A stretch of 64,000 nt of DNA, taken from assembly GCF_047200635.1 (NCBI RefSeq), contig NZ_JBJZOI010000006.1, positions 62,001-126,000 of the forward strand, written 5' to 3'. The translations under genes were made by a program, and so were the position numbers. The notes under the pieces were generated by a model, which was not told the origin of the DNA, ran no database searches, and saw only the letters and a list, made by a program, of their open reading frames with translations. This DNA is from Saccharopolyspora_C sp047200635. Its GTDB lineage: Bacteria > Actinomycetota > Actinomycetes > Mycobacteriales > Pseudonocardiaceae. Below are positions 26,160 through 34,700 of the stretch, in pieces. Positions within the stretch are counted from its first letter, which is position 1. Each line of letters opens with the position of its first letter.

Positions 26160-26429
26160 ATGGGTCTGCCAGGTGGGTGGGAGCTCGTTCTCATCGTCGG
26201 CGTGCTGGTGTTGCTGTTCGGTGCCAGCAAGCTCCCGCAGATGGCGCGTTCTCTCGGTCAGTCCGCGCGGGTCTTCAAGGCCGAGGCTCGTGGGATGAAG
26301 GAGGACGACGCGGCTGCCAAGCGGGAGAAGGAGAGCGCGGAGCAGCAGCAGCTGACCACTGGTGAGCCCAGCGCCCCGGTGACCTCGACCTCCGCGGACG
26401 AGGTTCAGCGCAAAGAATCCAAGAACTGA
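26160..26429 (+). CDS. tatA: Sec-independent protein translocase TatA
   Basis: An 89-residue pore-forming Tat subunit. It has one short N-terminal membrane helix (LVLIVGVLVLLFG), the FGASKLPQMARSLGQS hinge with the conserved Phe-Gly, an amphipathic helix, and a charged tail. It works with TatC, encoded 18 bp downstream, to export folded proteins with twin-arginine signals. Confidence 0.95.
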   Translation: MGLPGGWELVLIVGVLVLLFGASKLPQMARSLGQSARVFKAEARGMKEDDAAAKREKESAEQQQLTTGEPSAPVTSTSADEVQRKESKN

Positions 26430-26447
26430 TCGGGGACGGAACGCACG

Positions 26448-27407
26448 GTGAGTTCCAACCCGTTGCACCGTCTGAACCCGTGGCGCTCTGATCGTCGCCG
26501 CTGGGGTCGTCGGCACAACCCCGATGGCACCATGACCTTGGTCGATCATCTCTACGAATTGAGATATCGGCTGGGCTGGGCGTCGTTCGGCATCCTGATC
26601 GGTGCGATCTTCGGTTTCGTCTGGTTCTCGAACCACGTTTTCGGGTTGCCGAAGCTGAGCGACATCCTGATCCACCCGTACTGCCAGCTCCCCGCGAACG
26701 TGCGGTTCAGCCCGAACGGCGAGTGCCAGCTGTTGCAGACGAAGGCGTTCGAGGTCTTCATGCTGCAGCTGAAGGTCGGCATCGCCGTGGGCTCGGTGTT
26801 GTTCAGCCCGCTGTGGCTGTACCAGTTGTGGGCGTTCATCACGCCCGGCCTGCACGCCAACGAGCGCAAGTTCGCCCGCACCTTCGTCAGCGTGGCGAGC
26901 CTGCTGTTCGTCGCCGGTGCGGTCCTCGCCTACTTCGTGGTCCCCGAGGGCCTGGCCTTCATGACCAGCTTCGGCGGTGGCGCGTTCTTCACCGCGCTGA
27001 CCGGTGGCGAGTACATCAACTTCGTGCTGCTGATGCTGCTGATGTTCGGCATCAGCTTCGAGATGCCGCTGATCCTGGTGATGTTGAACCGCGCCGGGGT
27101 GGTCAGCTACGCGAAGCTGAAGAGCTGGTGGCGCGGCATCGTGTTCGGCCTGTTCGTGCTGGCGGCGGTCGCCACTCCCGGGCAGGACCCGTTCTCGATG
27201 CTGGCGCTGGCGGCGTGCCTGGTGGTGCTGTTCGTGATCGCGATGGTGATCTGCCGGGCGCAGGACCGCTCGAAGGCCCGCAAGCGGGCCGCGCAGGGAC
27301 TCGACGACGTCGGTCTCGACGAGGCCTCGAAGATCGACCACCAGCCTTCCGATCTGGACACGACGCCGTCGCGGGCGCCGGTCGGCGGCCACGACGACGC
27401 GACCTAG
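26448..27407 (+). CDS. tatC: Sec-independent protein translocase TatC
   Basis: A 319-residue membrane protein with six helices and the conserved cytoplasmic N-terminus MTLVDHLYELRYRLGWA that binds twin-arginine signals. The SFGGGAFFTALTGGEYINFV and FGISFEMPLILVMLNRAGVV segments are typical; VAAVATPGQDPFSML precedes the last helices. The 50-residue C-terminal tail is charged. GTG start (MSSNPLHRLNPW). In mycobacteria helY follows tatC; here a hairpin terminator and the contractile injection locus come next. Confidence 0.95.
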   Translation: MSSNPLHRLNPWRSDRRRWGRRHNPDGTMTLVDHLYELRYRLGWASFGILIGAIFGFVWFSNHVFGLPKLSDILIHPYCQLPANVRFSPNGECQLLQTKAFEVFMLQLKVGIAVGSVLFSPLWLYQLWAFITPGLHANERKFARTFVSVASLLFVAGAVLAYFVVPEGLAFMTSFGGGAFFTALTGGEYINFVLLMLLMFGISFEMPLILVMLNRAGVVSYAKLKSWWRGIVFGLFVLAAVATPGQDPFSMLALAACLVVLFVIAMVICRAQDRSKARKRAAQGLDDVGLDEASKIDHQPSDLDTTPSRAPVGGHDDAT

Positions 27408-27434
27408 TCCCGGCACCGGACCTCCTCCTCCCAG

Positions 27435-27464
27435 TCGGCACGCCGTCCCCGGACGGCGTGCCGA
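27435..27464. terminator. Bidirectional hairpin terminator between tatC and the injection-system operon
   Basis: 14-bp perfect stem TCGGCACGCCGTCC / GGACGGCGTGCCGA around CC (real loop slightly larger), between convergent tatC and the last gene of the minus-strand operon. Confidence 0.75.
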
Positions 27465-27477
27465 TGTCGTCGCCGGG

Positions 27478-28419
27478 TCAGGCGCGCCGGAAGAACTCGA
27501 CGTCGCCGAGCGCGACGTGCTTTCCGGCGGTGAGCCCGCCGGCCTCGAGCACCAGGACGCGGACCTTGGTCACCGCGCTGCGGGCGATCACGACGTGCTG
27601 CGGTTCGGGGGTGCCGCCGAGCTGGTGCCGCTGCTGGTGGGTGCGGCCCTCGGCGTCGGTCGTGGTGATCTCGACGAGCGAGGGGTGCGCCTCGTCGCGG
27701 AACTTCACGGGGTCTTCGGAGGGGCCGACGCGGAAGATCGCCTCCACCAGCCGGATCGGCTCCTCGAACTCGAACTCGATCCACTCGCCGGGGCCGGGCG
27801 TCCCCCAGTAGGAGTTCGTGATGAGGTCGGTCGCGGCGTCGTCGGGATGACCGGGCAGCTCCGTGCTGGAGCTGGTCTTCACCGGCGTGACCTGGTCCGC
27901 GTTGGAGATCTTGTCCAGGACGTCCTGCACGGCCCACTGCCCGAACGGGTAGAGCAGGAAGGCCCCGGCGACGAGGGCGAGCAGCAGGCAGAGGATCGCC
28001 AACCGCCGCCAGAGCCAGCGGAGCCGGTGGTCGTCGCGGGGCTTGCGGGCTCGCCGCCACCACGGGAGTTCCGCCCGCTCCGGGGAGGTGCGGAGCGGGG
28101 TCGCGCAGCGCACGCAGAAGTTCCGCTCCGGCGGGTTCGGGGTTCCGCACGACGGGCAGGGCGGTCCCTCGCTGGTGGGCGTTGGCTGCACGGTGTGCGT
28201 CTCGGGCCGGGGCGCCACGGGTTTCGCCGGTTGCACGGCGGCGGGTTGTTCGGCCCGCTCGATCCGCGCGGTGGCTTCGGAGGGCGCGGACGGCTCCGCG
28301 GCGGGACCGGGCGGGTGCTCCTCGGCGGCGGGGCGTTCCCAGCCGAGGTAGCTGCCGCAGTTGCCGCAGAAGTCGTCCGTCTCGGCGGTGTTCGCGCCGC
28401 AGATCGGACACGGTCGCAT
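27478..28419 (-). CDS. Double zinc-ribbon, single-pass membrane protein with discoidin-like outer domain
   Basis: A 313-residue protein at the end of the injection-system operon. Two CxxC...CxxC zinc ribbons are visible (Cys 4/7/18/21 and 88/91/102/105), separated by an Ala/Pro-rich linker; a basic patch leads into one membrane helix (about residues 140-160); the outer 150 residues look like a discoidin/F5-8-type or NADase-type glycan-binding beta-sandwich (GPGEWIEFEFEEPIRLVEAI). Topology is N-in. It overlaps the tail protein I gene by 1 nt (TGATG). A role in tethering the injection system to the membrane or cell wall is inferred from topology and operon position. Confidence 0.75.
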   Translation of the reverse strand: MRPCPICGANTAETDDFCGNCGSYLGWERPAAEEHPPGPAAEPSAPSEATARIERAEQPAAVQPAKPVAPRPETHTVQPTPTSEGPPCPSCGTPNPPERNFCVRCATPLRTSPERAELPWWRRARKPRDDHRLRWLWRRLAILCLLLALVAGAFLLYPFGQWAVQDVLDKISNADQVTPVKTSSSTELPGHPDDAATDLITNSYWGTPGPGEWIEFEFEEPIRLVEAIFRVGPSEDPVKFRDEAHPSLVEITTTDAEGRTHQQRHQLGGTPEPQHVVIARSAVTKVRVLVLEAGGLTAGKHVALGDVEFFRRA

Positions 28420-28985
28420 CAGCGTGGCCCCCGTTCGCGCGGTGGTGGTCCGGGCAGTGCTTCGACGGTGCAGTCCAGGTGCACCGGCCGGACCGAGTCG
28501 ACGAGCGCGGTGACCCGGGCGCGATCGACGGGAGAGCGGCCGGGCCAGACCTGCACGACGGCGGTGGTGACCGGTGATCCGGGCAGCGGGTTGCCGGGCC
28601 GGGTGGACCAGGTGGTGCCGGGCCCGTCGAGGACGCGGGCGTGCACGCCCAGGCAGAGCCAGAGCCGGTCGACGAGGCCGCGGGAGGTGCCCTTCCAGCG
28701 GTGCAGCTCCACCGCGCGGGAGACCACGGCCCGGCGCAGCTCCGGTGGCCAGTCCGGATCCAGTTCCACGGCGACCCAGGTGGCCAGCCAGGTCAGGAAG
28801 TCCTCGGGCGCGAGCCGCGCGTCGAAGTAGCAGGCGATGTTGTCCAATGTGGACACGATCGGCGCGAGCACCGAGTCGAGCCCGGCGGTGAACCGCTGCG
28901 CGAGGTCGTCGCCCGCGTACATCGCCGGAAGCTGCTCCCCGAGGGGGTACCTGCTGGGCAGTCCGGGCACGCCGCGCCTGGTCAT
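28419..28985 (-). CDS. Phage tail protein I-like baseplate component
   Basis: A 188-residue protein beginning MTRRGVPGLPSRYPLGEQLP. It has the P2 gpI-type core: SRYPLGEQLPAMYAGDDLAQ, FTAGLDSVLAPIVSTLDNI, then FLTWLATWVAVELDPDWP, and the WKGTSRGLVDRLWLCLGVH segment. Such proteins act with the baseplate J protein at the wedge and link to tail fibres or to the cell surface. It overlaps the J gene by 4 nt. Confidence 0.8.
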   Translation of the reverse strand: MTRRGVPGLPSRYPLGEQLPAMYAGDDLAQRFTAGLDSVLAPIVSTLDNIACYFDARLAPEDFLTWLATWVAVELDPDWPPELRRAVVSRAVELHRWKGTSRGLVDRLWLCLGVHARVLDGPGTTWSTRPGNPLPGSPVTTAVVQVWPGRSPVDRARVTALVDSVRPVHLDCTVEALPGPPPRERGPR

Positions 28986-30943
28986 CGCTGCTCCGCAGCG
29001 TCGGGCGGCACGACGACGACCTGGTGCTGGTGGGAGAAGACGAGCGCGTGGCGCGCCAGGTCGACGCGGTCGGCCGGCCCGCCGCGGCGGCCGGTGATCG
29101 GATCGGCCGGGAACAGCCGCACCTGCTCGACGAGCCCGATGCCCGCGACGCGTTGCAGCACCGCGAAGATCTCCCCGGACTGCACGGGATGCCCGAAGGG
29201 CCAGCCGGTCCCGTCGGCTCCGCCGCGCAGCGGGTTGAGGTAGCGGTAGAGCGCGTCGAGCGCGTCCTGGTCGAGGCGCCCGACCTCGGGCCCGGTGGAG
29301 CGCAGCCGCGCCACCACCGTGATCCCCTGGTAGAAGGGCGGCTCCACGACCAGCCGGGTGCCCAGCAGGCGGCGTTCGTCGAGGCGGGCGGCGATGGTGG
29401 CGAGCAGCTGCTCGGAGGGGATGAGCTGCTCGAAGCGGATGCGGTCACCGGAGTCGGCGACGGCGTCGGGCACCACGAGCACCCGGGCGCCGCCGGGTTC
29501 CTGCTCGCCGAGCGGCAGGCAGCGGATGCGGACGGCGGCGGGTGCGGCCAGCCGGGCGATCCGCTCGTGGTCGGCGGCGGTCACGGCGCGTTCCTGGAGC
29601 TGGAGCTGGTGGGGGGCGCGCACCTTGGCCTCGGCGACGGTCTCGCCGTCGACGCCGCCGATGGCGGCCTCCCGGTTCTCGACCTCGGAGACGTAGGGCA
29701 CGGAGCTGCGGAGCACGGAGATCGCGCCGCGCGCCACGTTGCCGGCCCGTCCGCCGCCGGTGCGGTAGCGGGGGATCCGCAGCCGCGCGCCCTTGGGCGG
29801 GACGGCGCCGTAGGAGCGCAGCGAGCCGTCGGGCAGGCGCACCGCGGGCGGGAAGGAGAACTCCCCGGTGGTGGCGTCGAGGGTGACGTGCCGGTCGGCG
29901 GGCCCGGAGCGGCCGAAGTGCTCCACGACTGTCCAGTCCTGCCAGCCATCCGGGGCGGCGACCTGCACGACGACCGGTTCGCCGTCGAGCAGCACCGGGG
30001 CCGGCTCGGCGGTGAAGCGCTGTCCCGGGATTCCGGCGGATTCGCCGAGCGGCACCTCGGTGTGGGTCTCGGCGTGCTCCACCGCGGTGGTGCCGCCGAC
30101 GGTGGCGACCTCGGCGACGCGCACGGTGGGCGATTCGGAGTAGAACGGCTGTCCTTCGGCCGGGGCGACGACGCGGCAGCGCAGCCACCCGGCGCGCACC
30201 CCGGCGACGGCGGAGAGCTGGTGGCCGGGGCCGATCTGCAGCAGCACCTCGCCGGGGCGGTTGAGCCCGCCGGTGGTGTCCTCGAACGCGGGGCACTCGG
30301 CCCAGCCGGTTCCGTCCCAGGCCTCCCAGACCAGCGGCGGCTGACGGGGGTCGACGCCGATGCCCTCGACCTGGCTGTCCAGCCGCACGGAGACGACGCA
30401 GCGCGGCACGGGGCGGTCGAGCCCGAACAGCATGGCGTCCCCGACGGCGGGTTCCGCCTGGAAGCAGGGCACGTCCTTGCCGGTGTCGAGGTCGCCGGTG
30501 CGGTCCTCGATGCCGCCCGCGGCGGAGATCGTGACGAGGGTGCGCAGCGCGCACGGCACGATGGGCAGCGCGTCCTCGGTGGCGAACACGACCTCCTGGT
30601 CGTCCTCGGTGTGCGCGGTGGCCACCTCGGTGCCGCGCGGCAGCGGGACGGTGTCGGGCTGGGGCGCGGAGAGCCAGAAGGTGACGTCGGCGCGGGCCGC
30701 GGTGGGCGGGAACAGCCGCACGCCCATCAGGTCGAGGAAGGCCAGGTGGTTCTTCTCCGGAACGCGGTTGAGCCGGTAGATCAGCTGGTCGACCATGTGC
30801 GCGAAGGTCTCGATCAGGGTGACGCCCGGGTCGGAGACGTTGTGGTCGGTCCATTCCGGGGCGCGCTGCTGGACGTGGCGCTTGGCCTCGTCGACGAGCT
30901 GCTGGAAGCGCCGGTCGTCGAGGTTGGGGCTGGGGATCGCCAT
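28982..30943 (-). CDS. Baseplate J-like protein (gp6 family, Pvc11-type)
   Basis: A 653-residue baseplate wedge component. The N-terminus MAIPSPNLDDRRFQQLVDEA, followed by DPGVTLIETFAHMVDQLIYRLNRVP, is the standard start of this family, and EVENREAAIGGVDGETVAEAKVRAP is the conserved J-type repeat. It joins neighbouring wedges around the hub, and in injection systems lies between gp25 and the tail protein I gene, as here. Coupled by TGATG overlap to the upstream gp25 gene and by 4 nt to the next. Confidence 0.9.
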   Translation of the reverse strand: MAIPSPNLDDRRFQQLVDEAKRHVQQRAPEWTDHNVSDPGVTLIETFAHMVDQLIYRLNRVPEKNHLAFLDLMGVRLFPPTAARADVTFWLSAPQPDTVPLPRGTEVATAHTEDDQEVVFATEDALPIVPCALRTLVTISAAGGIEDRTGDLDTGKDVPCFQAEPAVGDAMLFGLDRPVPRCVVSVRLDSQVEGIGVDPRQPPLVWEAWDGTGWAECPAFEDTTGGLNRPGEVLLQIGPGHQLSAVAGVRAGWLRCRVVAPAEGQPFYSESPTVRVAEVATVGGTTAVEHAETHTEVPLGESAGIPGQRFTAEPAPVLLDGEPVVVQVAAPDGWQDWTVVEHFGRSGPADRHVTLDATTGEFSFPPAVRLPDGSLRSYGAVPPKGARLRIPRYRTGGGRAGNVARGAISVLRSSVPYVSEVENREAAIGGVDGETVAEAKVRAPHQLQLQERAVTAADHERIARLAAPAAVRIRCLPLGEQEPGGARVLVVPDAVADSGDRIRFEQLIPSEQLLATIAARLDERRLLGTRLVVEPPFYQGITVVARLRSTGPEVGRLDQDALDALYRYLNPLRGGADGTGWPFGHPVQSGEIFAVLQRVAGIGLVEQVRLFPADPITGRRGGPADRVDLARHALVFSHQHQVVVVPPDAAEQR

Positions 30944-31365
30944 CAGGCCGCCCCTCCCGCCTCGGGCTCGCCGCCGCCGGGGATGGTGTAGAAGGGGAAC
31001 ACGAGGTTGCGCCGGTCGTTGGTGGAGCGCAGCGCGTACCGCACGTCGATGTAGAGCACGCCCTCCTCCTCGGGGTCGAGCGCGATCACGACGTCGGTGA
31101 CCTCGATGCGCGGTTCCCAGCGCTGCAGGGCGCTGCGCACCTCGAAGGCGATCCGCCCGGCGGTGGCGCCGTCGGTGGGGGCGAAGACGTGGTCGTGCAC
31201 GCCGCAGCCGAATTCGGGTCGCATCGGCCGTTCCCCGGGCGCGGTGCCGAGCACGAGCCGGATGGCTTCCTCGACCTCCTGCTCGCGTTCGACTAGCCCG
31301 ATGCCGCCGGTGGCGGTGACCCGCAGCGGGAAACCCCAGCCGCGGCCGATGAAGCGCTCGCTCAC
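30943..31365 (-). CDS. gp25-like baseplate wedge protein
   Basis: A 140-residue member of the GPW/gp25 family: GRGWGFPLRVTATGGIGLVE at the N-terminus, EEAIRLVLGTAPGERPMRPE with the conserved PGER motif, and the lysozyme-unrelated beta-alpha core. It sits at the hub-sheath interface and is one of the most conserved proteins of all contractile systems. GTG start (cac at 31363-31365), overlapping the PAAR stop by 4 nt. Confidence 0.92.
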   Translation of the reverse strand: MSERFIGRGWGFPLRVTATGGIGLVEREQEVEEAIRLVLGTAPGERPMRPEFGCGVHDHVFAPTDGATAGRIAFEVRSALQRWEPRIEVTDVVIALDPEEEGVLYIDVRYALRSTNDRRNLVFPFYTIPGGGEPEAGGAA

Positions 31366-31676
31366 ACCGGTCCTCCGATCAGGACGTTGAAGGCGCCGAT
31401 CTGGACCTGCGAGCCGCAGCTGCTCTTGTCGTTCATCTTCGCGGCGGGCAGTCCGCCGATCAGCACGACGCCGCCTCGCGGCGGGCTGGGCACGAGGACG
31501 TTCCCGGGGCCCAGCAGCGTGTCGGGGAATTTGGGGCAGACGACCACGCCGCCGGTGACGGCGGCGGGTTTGCCGCCGATGAGGACGGTGGCGACCTTGG
31601 CCGCCGCGGGCCCCGGCGGGGGGCCGACCGTGCCGCCGTGGTTGGTCGGATCGCCGACCCTGGCTGCTGGGGGCAT
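31362..31676 (-). CDS. PAAR-like spike tip protein
   Basis: A 104-residue PAAR-repeat protein: MPPAARVGDPTNHGG at the start, VATVLIGGKPAAVTGGVVVC and VVLIGGLPAAKMNDKSSCGS repeats, with His and Cys residues placed to bind a metal at the apex. It should cap the VgrG-like spike. No C-terminal effector extension is present, so the tip is a plain one. Confidence 0.92.
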   Translation of the reverse strand: MPPAARVGDPTNHGGTVGPPPGPAAAKVATVLIGGKPAAVTGGVVVCPKFPDTLLGPGNVLVPSPPRGGVVLIGGLPAAKMNDKSSCGSQVQIGAFNVLIGGPV

Positions 31677-31708
31677 CGCGGAACTCCTCGTGCTGGGTGG
31701 GTGCCCGG

Positions 31709-33529
31709 TCAGTTGATCAACACTGTCGGCGCGTGCAGGGCGGCGGTGGTGCCGCCGCTGATGTCGGCGGACAGCCCGCCCTTCACCACGACGCTGTTCG
31801 TGGCGCTGATCCGGACGTCGGCGGTGGCGTCGACGTCGACGTGGCGGCCCTTGAGCGTGATCCCGCCCGTGCCCGCGTCGAGGGTGATGCCCTTCTCGTC
31901 CAAGGTGAGGGAGCTGAGCGAGCCGCTGCCGCCGGGGCGCCGGACCGCGATCTCGATCGTGCTGCCCTTCTCGTCGAGCCGGATCTCCAGGCGGTCGTCA
32001 CCGCTGGCGATGCGCACTCCCGGCGGCCCCGCCCGCCCGTCGAGCAGTTCGAGCCGGTGCCCCTGGCGCGAGACCAGGGACCGGCGGGCGACCTTGCCGC
32101 CCTCCAGCAGGGGCGTCCCGTGCTCGGAGGGCTTGTCCTTGCCGTTGTAGAGCCCGCCGAGCACGTAGGGCCGGTCCAGGCAGCCCTGCTCGAACCCGAC
32201 GAGCACCTCGTCACCCACGTCCGGGCTGATCACGCCCCCGCCCTGCCCGCCGAGCTGCACGCTGCGCGCCCAGTCGGAGACGTACTTGGCGTCCAGCCAC
32301 GGGAAGGTCAGCTTCACCCAGCCGCGCTCGCCCTGGGCGGGTTCCTTGACGTCGGAGACGATCGCGTTGGCCACGCCGGGGATGCGCGGTCCCCGGTCGG
32401 GAGCGTTGGCGCCGGTGGCCAGCCCGGCGAGCGACCGGTCCGGGCTGGTGCTGACCAGCACCGTCGTGCGGTAGCCCTGGCCGGGTTCGATCACGTGGTG
32501 CACGGCGGTGGCGGTGTAGCGGCCGGAGAACTTCTCGCCCGCGTTGCCGAGCGCGACCGGCACTCCCGCCCGCAGCTTCGGGTCGCCCTCGGCGACGGCC
32601 TCGATCTCGCCGAGCCCGGCGCTGGTGGCGTCGGCCAGCGAGTCCGCGACCGCCTTGGCCTCCGCCTGGGTGCGGTAAGGCGTGTCGGTGACGACGGTGC
32701 TGCTCTTCGCGCCGAACCGGGCGGTCGCCTCCGCGGGCGTGATCCCGGGGACGGTGGTCGTGCTGGTGGTGACCGATCTCGTGGCGACCAGCGCCTTCTT
32801 GGCGTCCACGTTCCAGCCGCGCACCTCGATCTCGCTGACCTGGTCGGTGGAGGTGAGCACCGCGCGCAGCGCCATCAGGTTGCGGCCGTACTCCAGGACG
32901 AACGGGCTCTTGGCCGCCGAGGTGCTGGGCGCGGGGGCCGAGGAGGCGGGGGCGAGCGGCAGGAAGTCGAGCCTGCCGCGCTCGTCGACGCGCACGGTCG
33001 CGCCGTGCTCCTGGGCGAGGTTCTGCAGGAAGTCCCAGTCGGAGATGTTGGCCTGGGACAGCTGGGTGTAGGTGATCGGCTTGGCCCGCACCGTCCCGGG
33101 CCGGAGCCCGGCACCGGTGGCGACCTTGTGCACGATGGCCTTGGCGGTCATGTTCTTGAACGCCACGACCTTCCGCCCGCGCAGCAGCCGGTGCGCCTTG
33201 CTCATGGCGCGCACCACGGTGAACGAGCCGGTGCTGTCGGAGTCGAGCTCCAGGGCGGTGACCTCCCCGGCGAACAGCTTCACCGGGGCCCCGCCGCCCG
33301 CCGTGGCGATCGAGACCGTCAGCGACACCCCGATGTTGATGCTGGTGGCGGTGAGCAGTTCGTGGTTCGGGTCGCGGAAGGTCACCGTGGCCGCGTCGGG
33401 CAGCCCGACGTTCTCGTCGACGACGCAGGACACGAGCTGCTCCTGCCACGCCGGCGGCAGCGCGCCGGGGCACCTGACGATCGGATCGGCCGCGAAGGAC
33501 CTCCCGTCCTGCTCCGCTGCCGACCCCAT
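31709..33529 (-). CDS. VgrG/gp5-gp27-like central spike protein
   Basis: A 606-residue hub-spike. The N-terminal half has gp27-like hub domains (TVTFRDPNHELLTATSINIG; ANISDWDFLQNLAQEHGAT). The gp5-type OB fold is at GVANAIVSDVKEPAQGERGW to PDVGDEVLVGFEQGCLDRPY, and a C-terminal beta-helix needle (repeats such as IRLDEKGSTIEIAVRRPG) carries the PAAR tip encoded next. No lysozyme insert is visible. The start at 33529 overlaps the LysM gene stop (TGATG). Confidence 0.92.
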   Translation of the reverse strand: MGSAAEQDGRSFAADPIVRCPGALPPAWQEQLVSCVVDENVGLPDAATVTFRDPNHELLTATSINIGVSLTVSIATAGGGAPVKLFAGEVTALELDSDSTGSFTVVRAMSKAHRLLRGRKVVAFKNMTAKAIVHKVATGAGLRPGTVRAKPITYTQLSQANISDWDFLQNLAQEHGATVRVDERGRLDFLPLAPASSAPAPSTSAAKSPFVLEYGRNLMALRAVLTSTDQVSEIEVRGWNVDAKKALVATRSVTTSTTTVPGITPAEATARFGAKSSTVVTDTPYRTQAEAKAVADSLADATSAGLGEIEAVAEGDPKLRAGVPVALGNAGEKFSGRYTATAVHHVIEPGQGYRTTVLVSTSPDRSLAGLATGANAPDRGPRIPGVANAIVSDVKEPAQGERGWVKLTFPWLDAKYVSDWARSVQLGGQGGGVISPDVGDEVLVGFEQGCLDRPYVLGGLYNGKDKPSEHGTPLLEGGKVARRSLVSRQGHRLELLDGRAGPPGVRIASGDDRLEIRLDEKGSTIEIAVRRPGGSGSLSSLTLDEKGITLDAGTGGITLKGRHVDVDATADVRISATNSVVVKGGLSADISGGTTAALHAPTVLIN

Positions 33530-34245
33530 CACGCATCGTCCCCTTCGGACTCGTCGAGGGACGGGACGAGCAGCTCCCGCCCCGGAACCAGGACCATCGG
33601 ATCGTCGATCCCGTTGGCCGCGGCCACGATCCGCCACGCGGTCGCGTCCCCGTACTCCCGCCAGGCGATCTGGGCGAGGCTGTCCCCGGCCACGACGCGG
33701 TGGGTGCGGCGCGCGGTGTCGGAGCCGGAGCTGGGGTTCTGACCGGGCGTGTCGATGCTGGCTTCCTCGATGCCCAGCGAACAGGTGGCGCGCAGCGGTT
33801 TGCCGTCGACGTCGAACAGCGAGTAGTCCACCGAGAAGCTGTTGAGCACCCCGTCGAAGGAGGTGGTGCGGGCGGTCCCCCACTCGAACCGGACCCACGG
33901 GCTCGCCGGGGTCTTCGCGGCGAGGCTCTTGGGGGTGGGCACGCAGGCCACCATGAGGTCTTCGACCTTCTTCTCCACCGAGTCGTCGTGCTCGGCGGTG
34001 GCGTCGAGGAACACCTCCAGCCGCAGCGAGCGCGGCCCGCTGCCGACGAACTCGGGCAGCGCGGACTCGCTGGCCATCCGGGCGGGTTTGCGGCGCCACT
34101 CGGTGCTCTTGGTCAGCGCGAGCTTGTTGGGGTTGAACTGGAGCTTGACGCGCTTGATCGTCTCGCCGGGTTTCGCGCCGACCTTGGCGGGCGGCTCCAT
34201 GATGAGGATCTCGGCGCGAGCGAGGTTCTTGGCGCTGGCGGCCAT
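33529..34245 (-). CDS. LysM-containing tube/hub adaptor (Pvc7-like)
   Basis: A 238-residue protein. Residues 1-170 form the injection-system adaptor domain (VKLQFNPNKLALTKSTEWRR, with a GSGPRSLRLEVFLDATAEHD stretch), and residues 180-230 are a LysM fold (HRVVAGDSLAQIAWREYGDA and ANGIDDPMVLVPGRELLVP). The family joins the inner tube to the hub. LysM here belongs to the machine and need not bind cell wall. Located between the second tube gene and the spike gene, as in related loci. Confidence 0.88.
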   Translation of the reverse strand: MAASAKNLARAEILIMEPPAKVGAKPGETIKRVKLQFNPNKLALTKSTEWRRKPARMASESALPEFVGSGPRSLRLEVFLDATAEHDDSVEKKVEDLMVACVPTPKSLAAKTPASPWVRFEWGTARTTSFDGVLNSFSVDYSLFDVDGKPLRATCSLGIEEASIDTPGQNPSSGSDTARRTHRVVAGDSLAQIAWREYGDATAWRIVAAANGIDDPMVLVPGRELLVPSLDESEGDDA

Positions 34246-34258
34246 CCGGTGCCTCCTC

Positions 34259-34684
34259 TCAGGACGGTTGCAGGCCTTCGTGGGCGATTTCCAGGGTTTC
34301 GACGGCGGCCTGAGAGCTGGACGGGTCGAAGGAGGGGCCCTGCCAGCTGACCGGCACGATGCCGATGACCTGCCAGCGGGCGATGGGCGTCAGGTTCGGT
34401 CTGAGCGCGACGATCTCGCCGTTCTTGCGCTCGGCGCGGCGCATCGTCTCCGACAACCACTTGGAGATCTTGGTGGTGTCCGAGGTGACGGGCCGGGTGA
34501 GCGTGATGTTGGTCCAGGTGATGCGGGTGGGCAGCTGCCAGGAGAAGGAGTTGTTGCCGCCCTCGGCGAACTGCTCGACCTCGACCTGCGCGCCGAGCCC
34601 GGAGCAGGTGTGGAAGCGGCCGAGGTCGTTGCCGCCGATGGCCAGCCGGAAGAACACGCTGCTGGCGAAGATCTCACTGCTCAC
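34259..34684 (-). CDS. Second tube-like protein (gp19/T4 tail-tube family)
   Basis: A 141-residue protein of the T4-like tail-tube family: FFRLAIGGNDLGRFHTCSGL near the start, EQFAEGGNNSFSWQLPTRI, then WTNITLTRPVTSDTTKISKW. It differs from the main tube (38063-38503) and likely forms the first ring between tube and hub. GTG start at 34684 with GAGGAGGACGGAACG upstream. Confidence 0.88.
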   Translation of the reverse strand: MSSEIFASSVFFRLAIGGNDLGRFHTCSGLGAQVEVEQFAEGGNNSFSWQLPTRITWTNITLTRPVTSDTTKISKWLSETMRRAERKNGEIVALRPNLTPIARWQVIGIVPVSWQGPSFDPSSSQAAVETLEIAHEGLQPS

Positions 34685-34700
34685 CGTTCCGTCCTCCTCG

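Noticed and set aside
33529..34245. LysM protein as a cell-wall hydrolase.
   Set aside because: No hydrolase domain is present; the N-terminal domain and gene order fit an injection-system adaptor.
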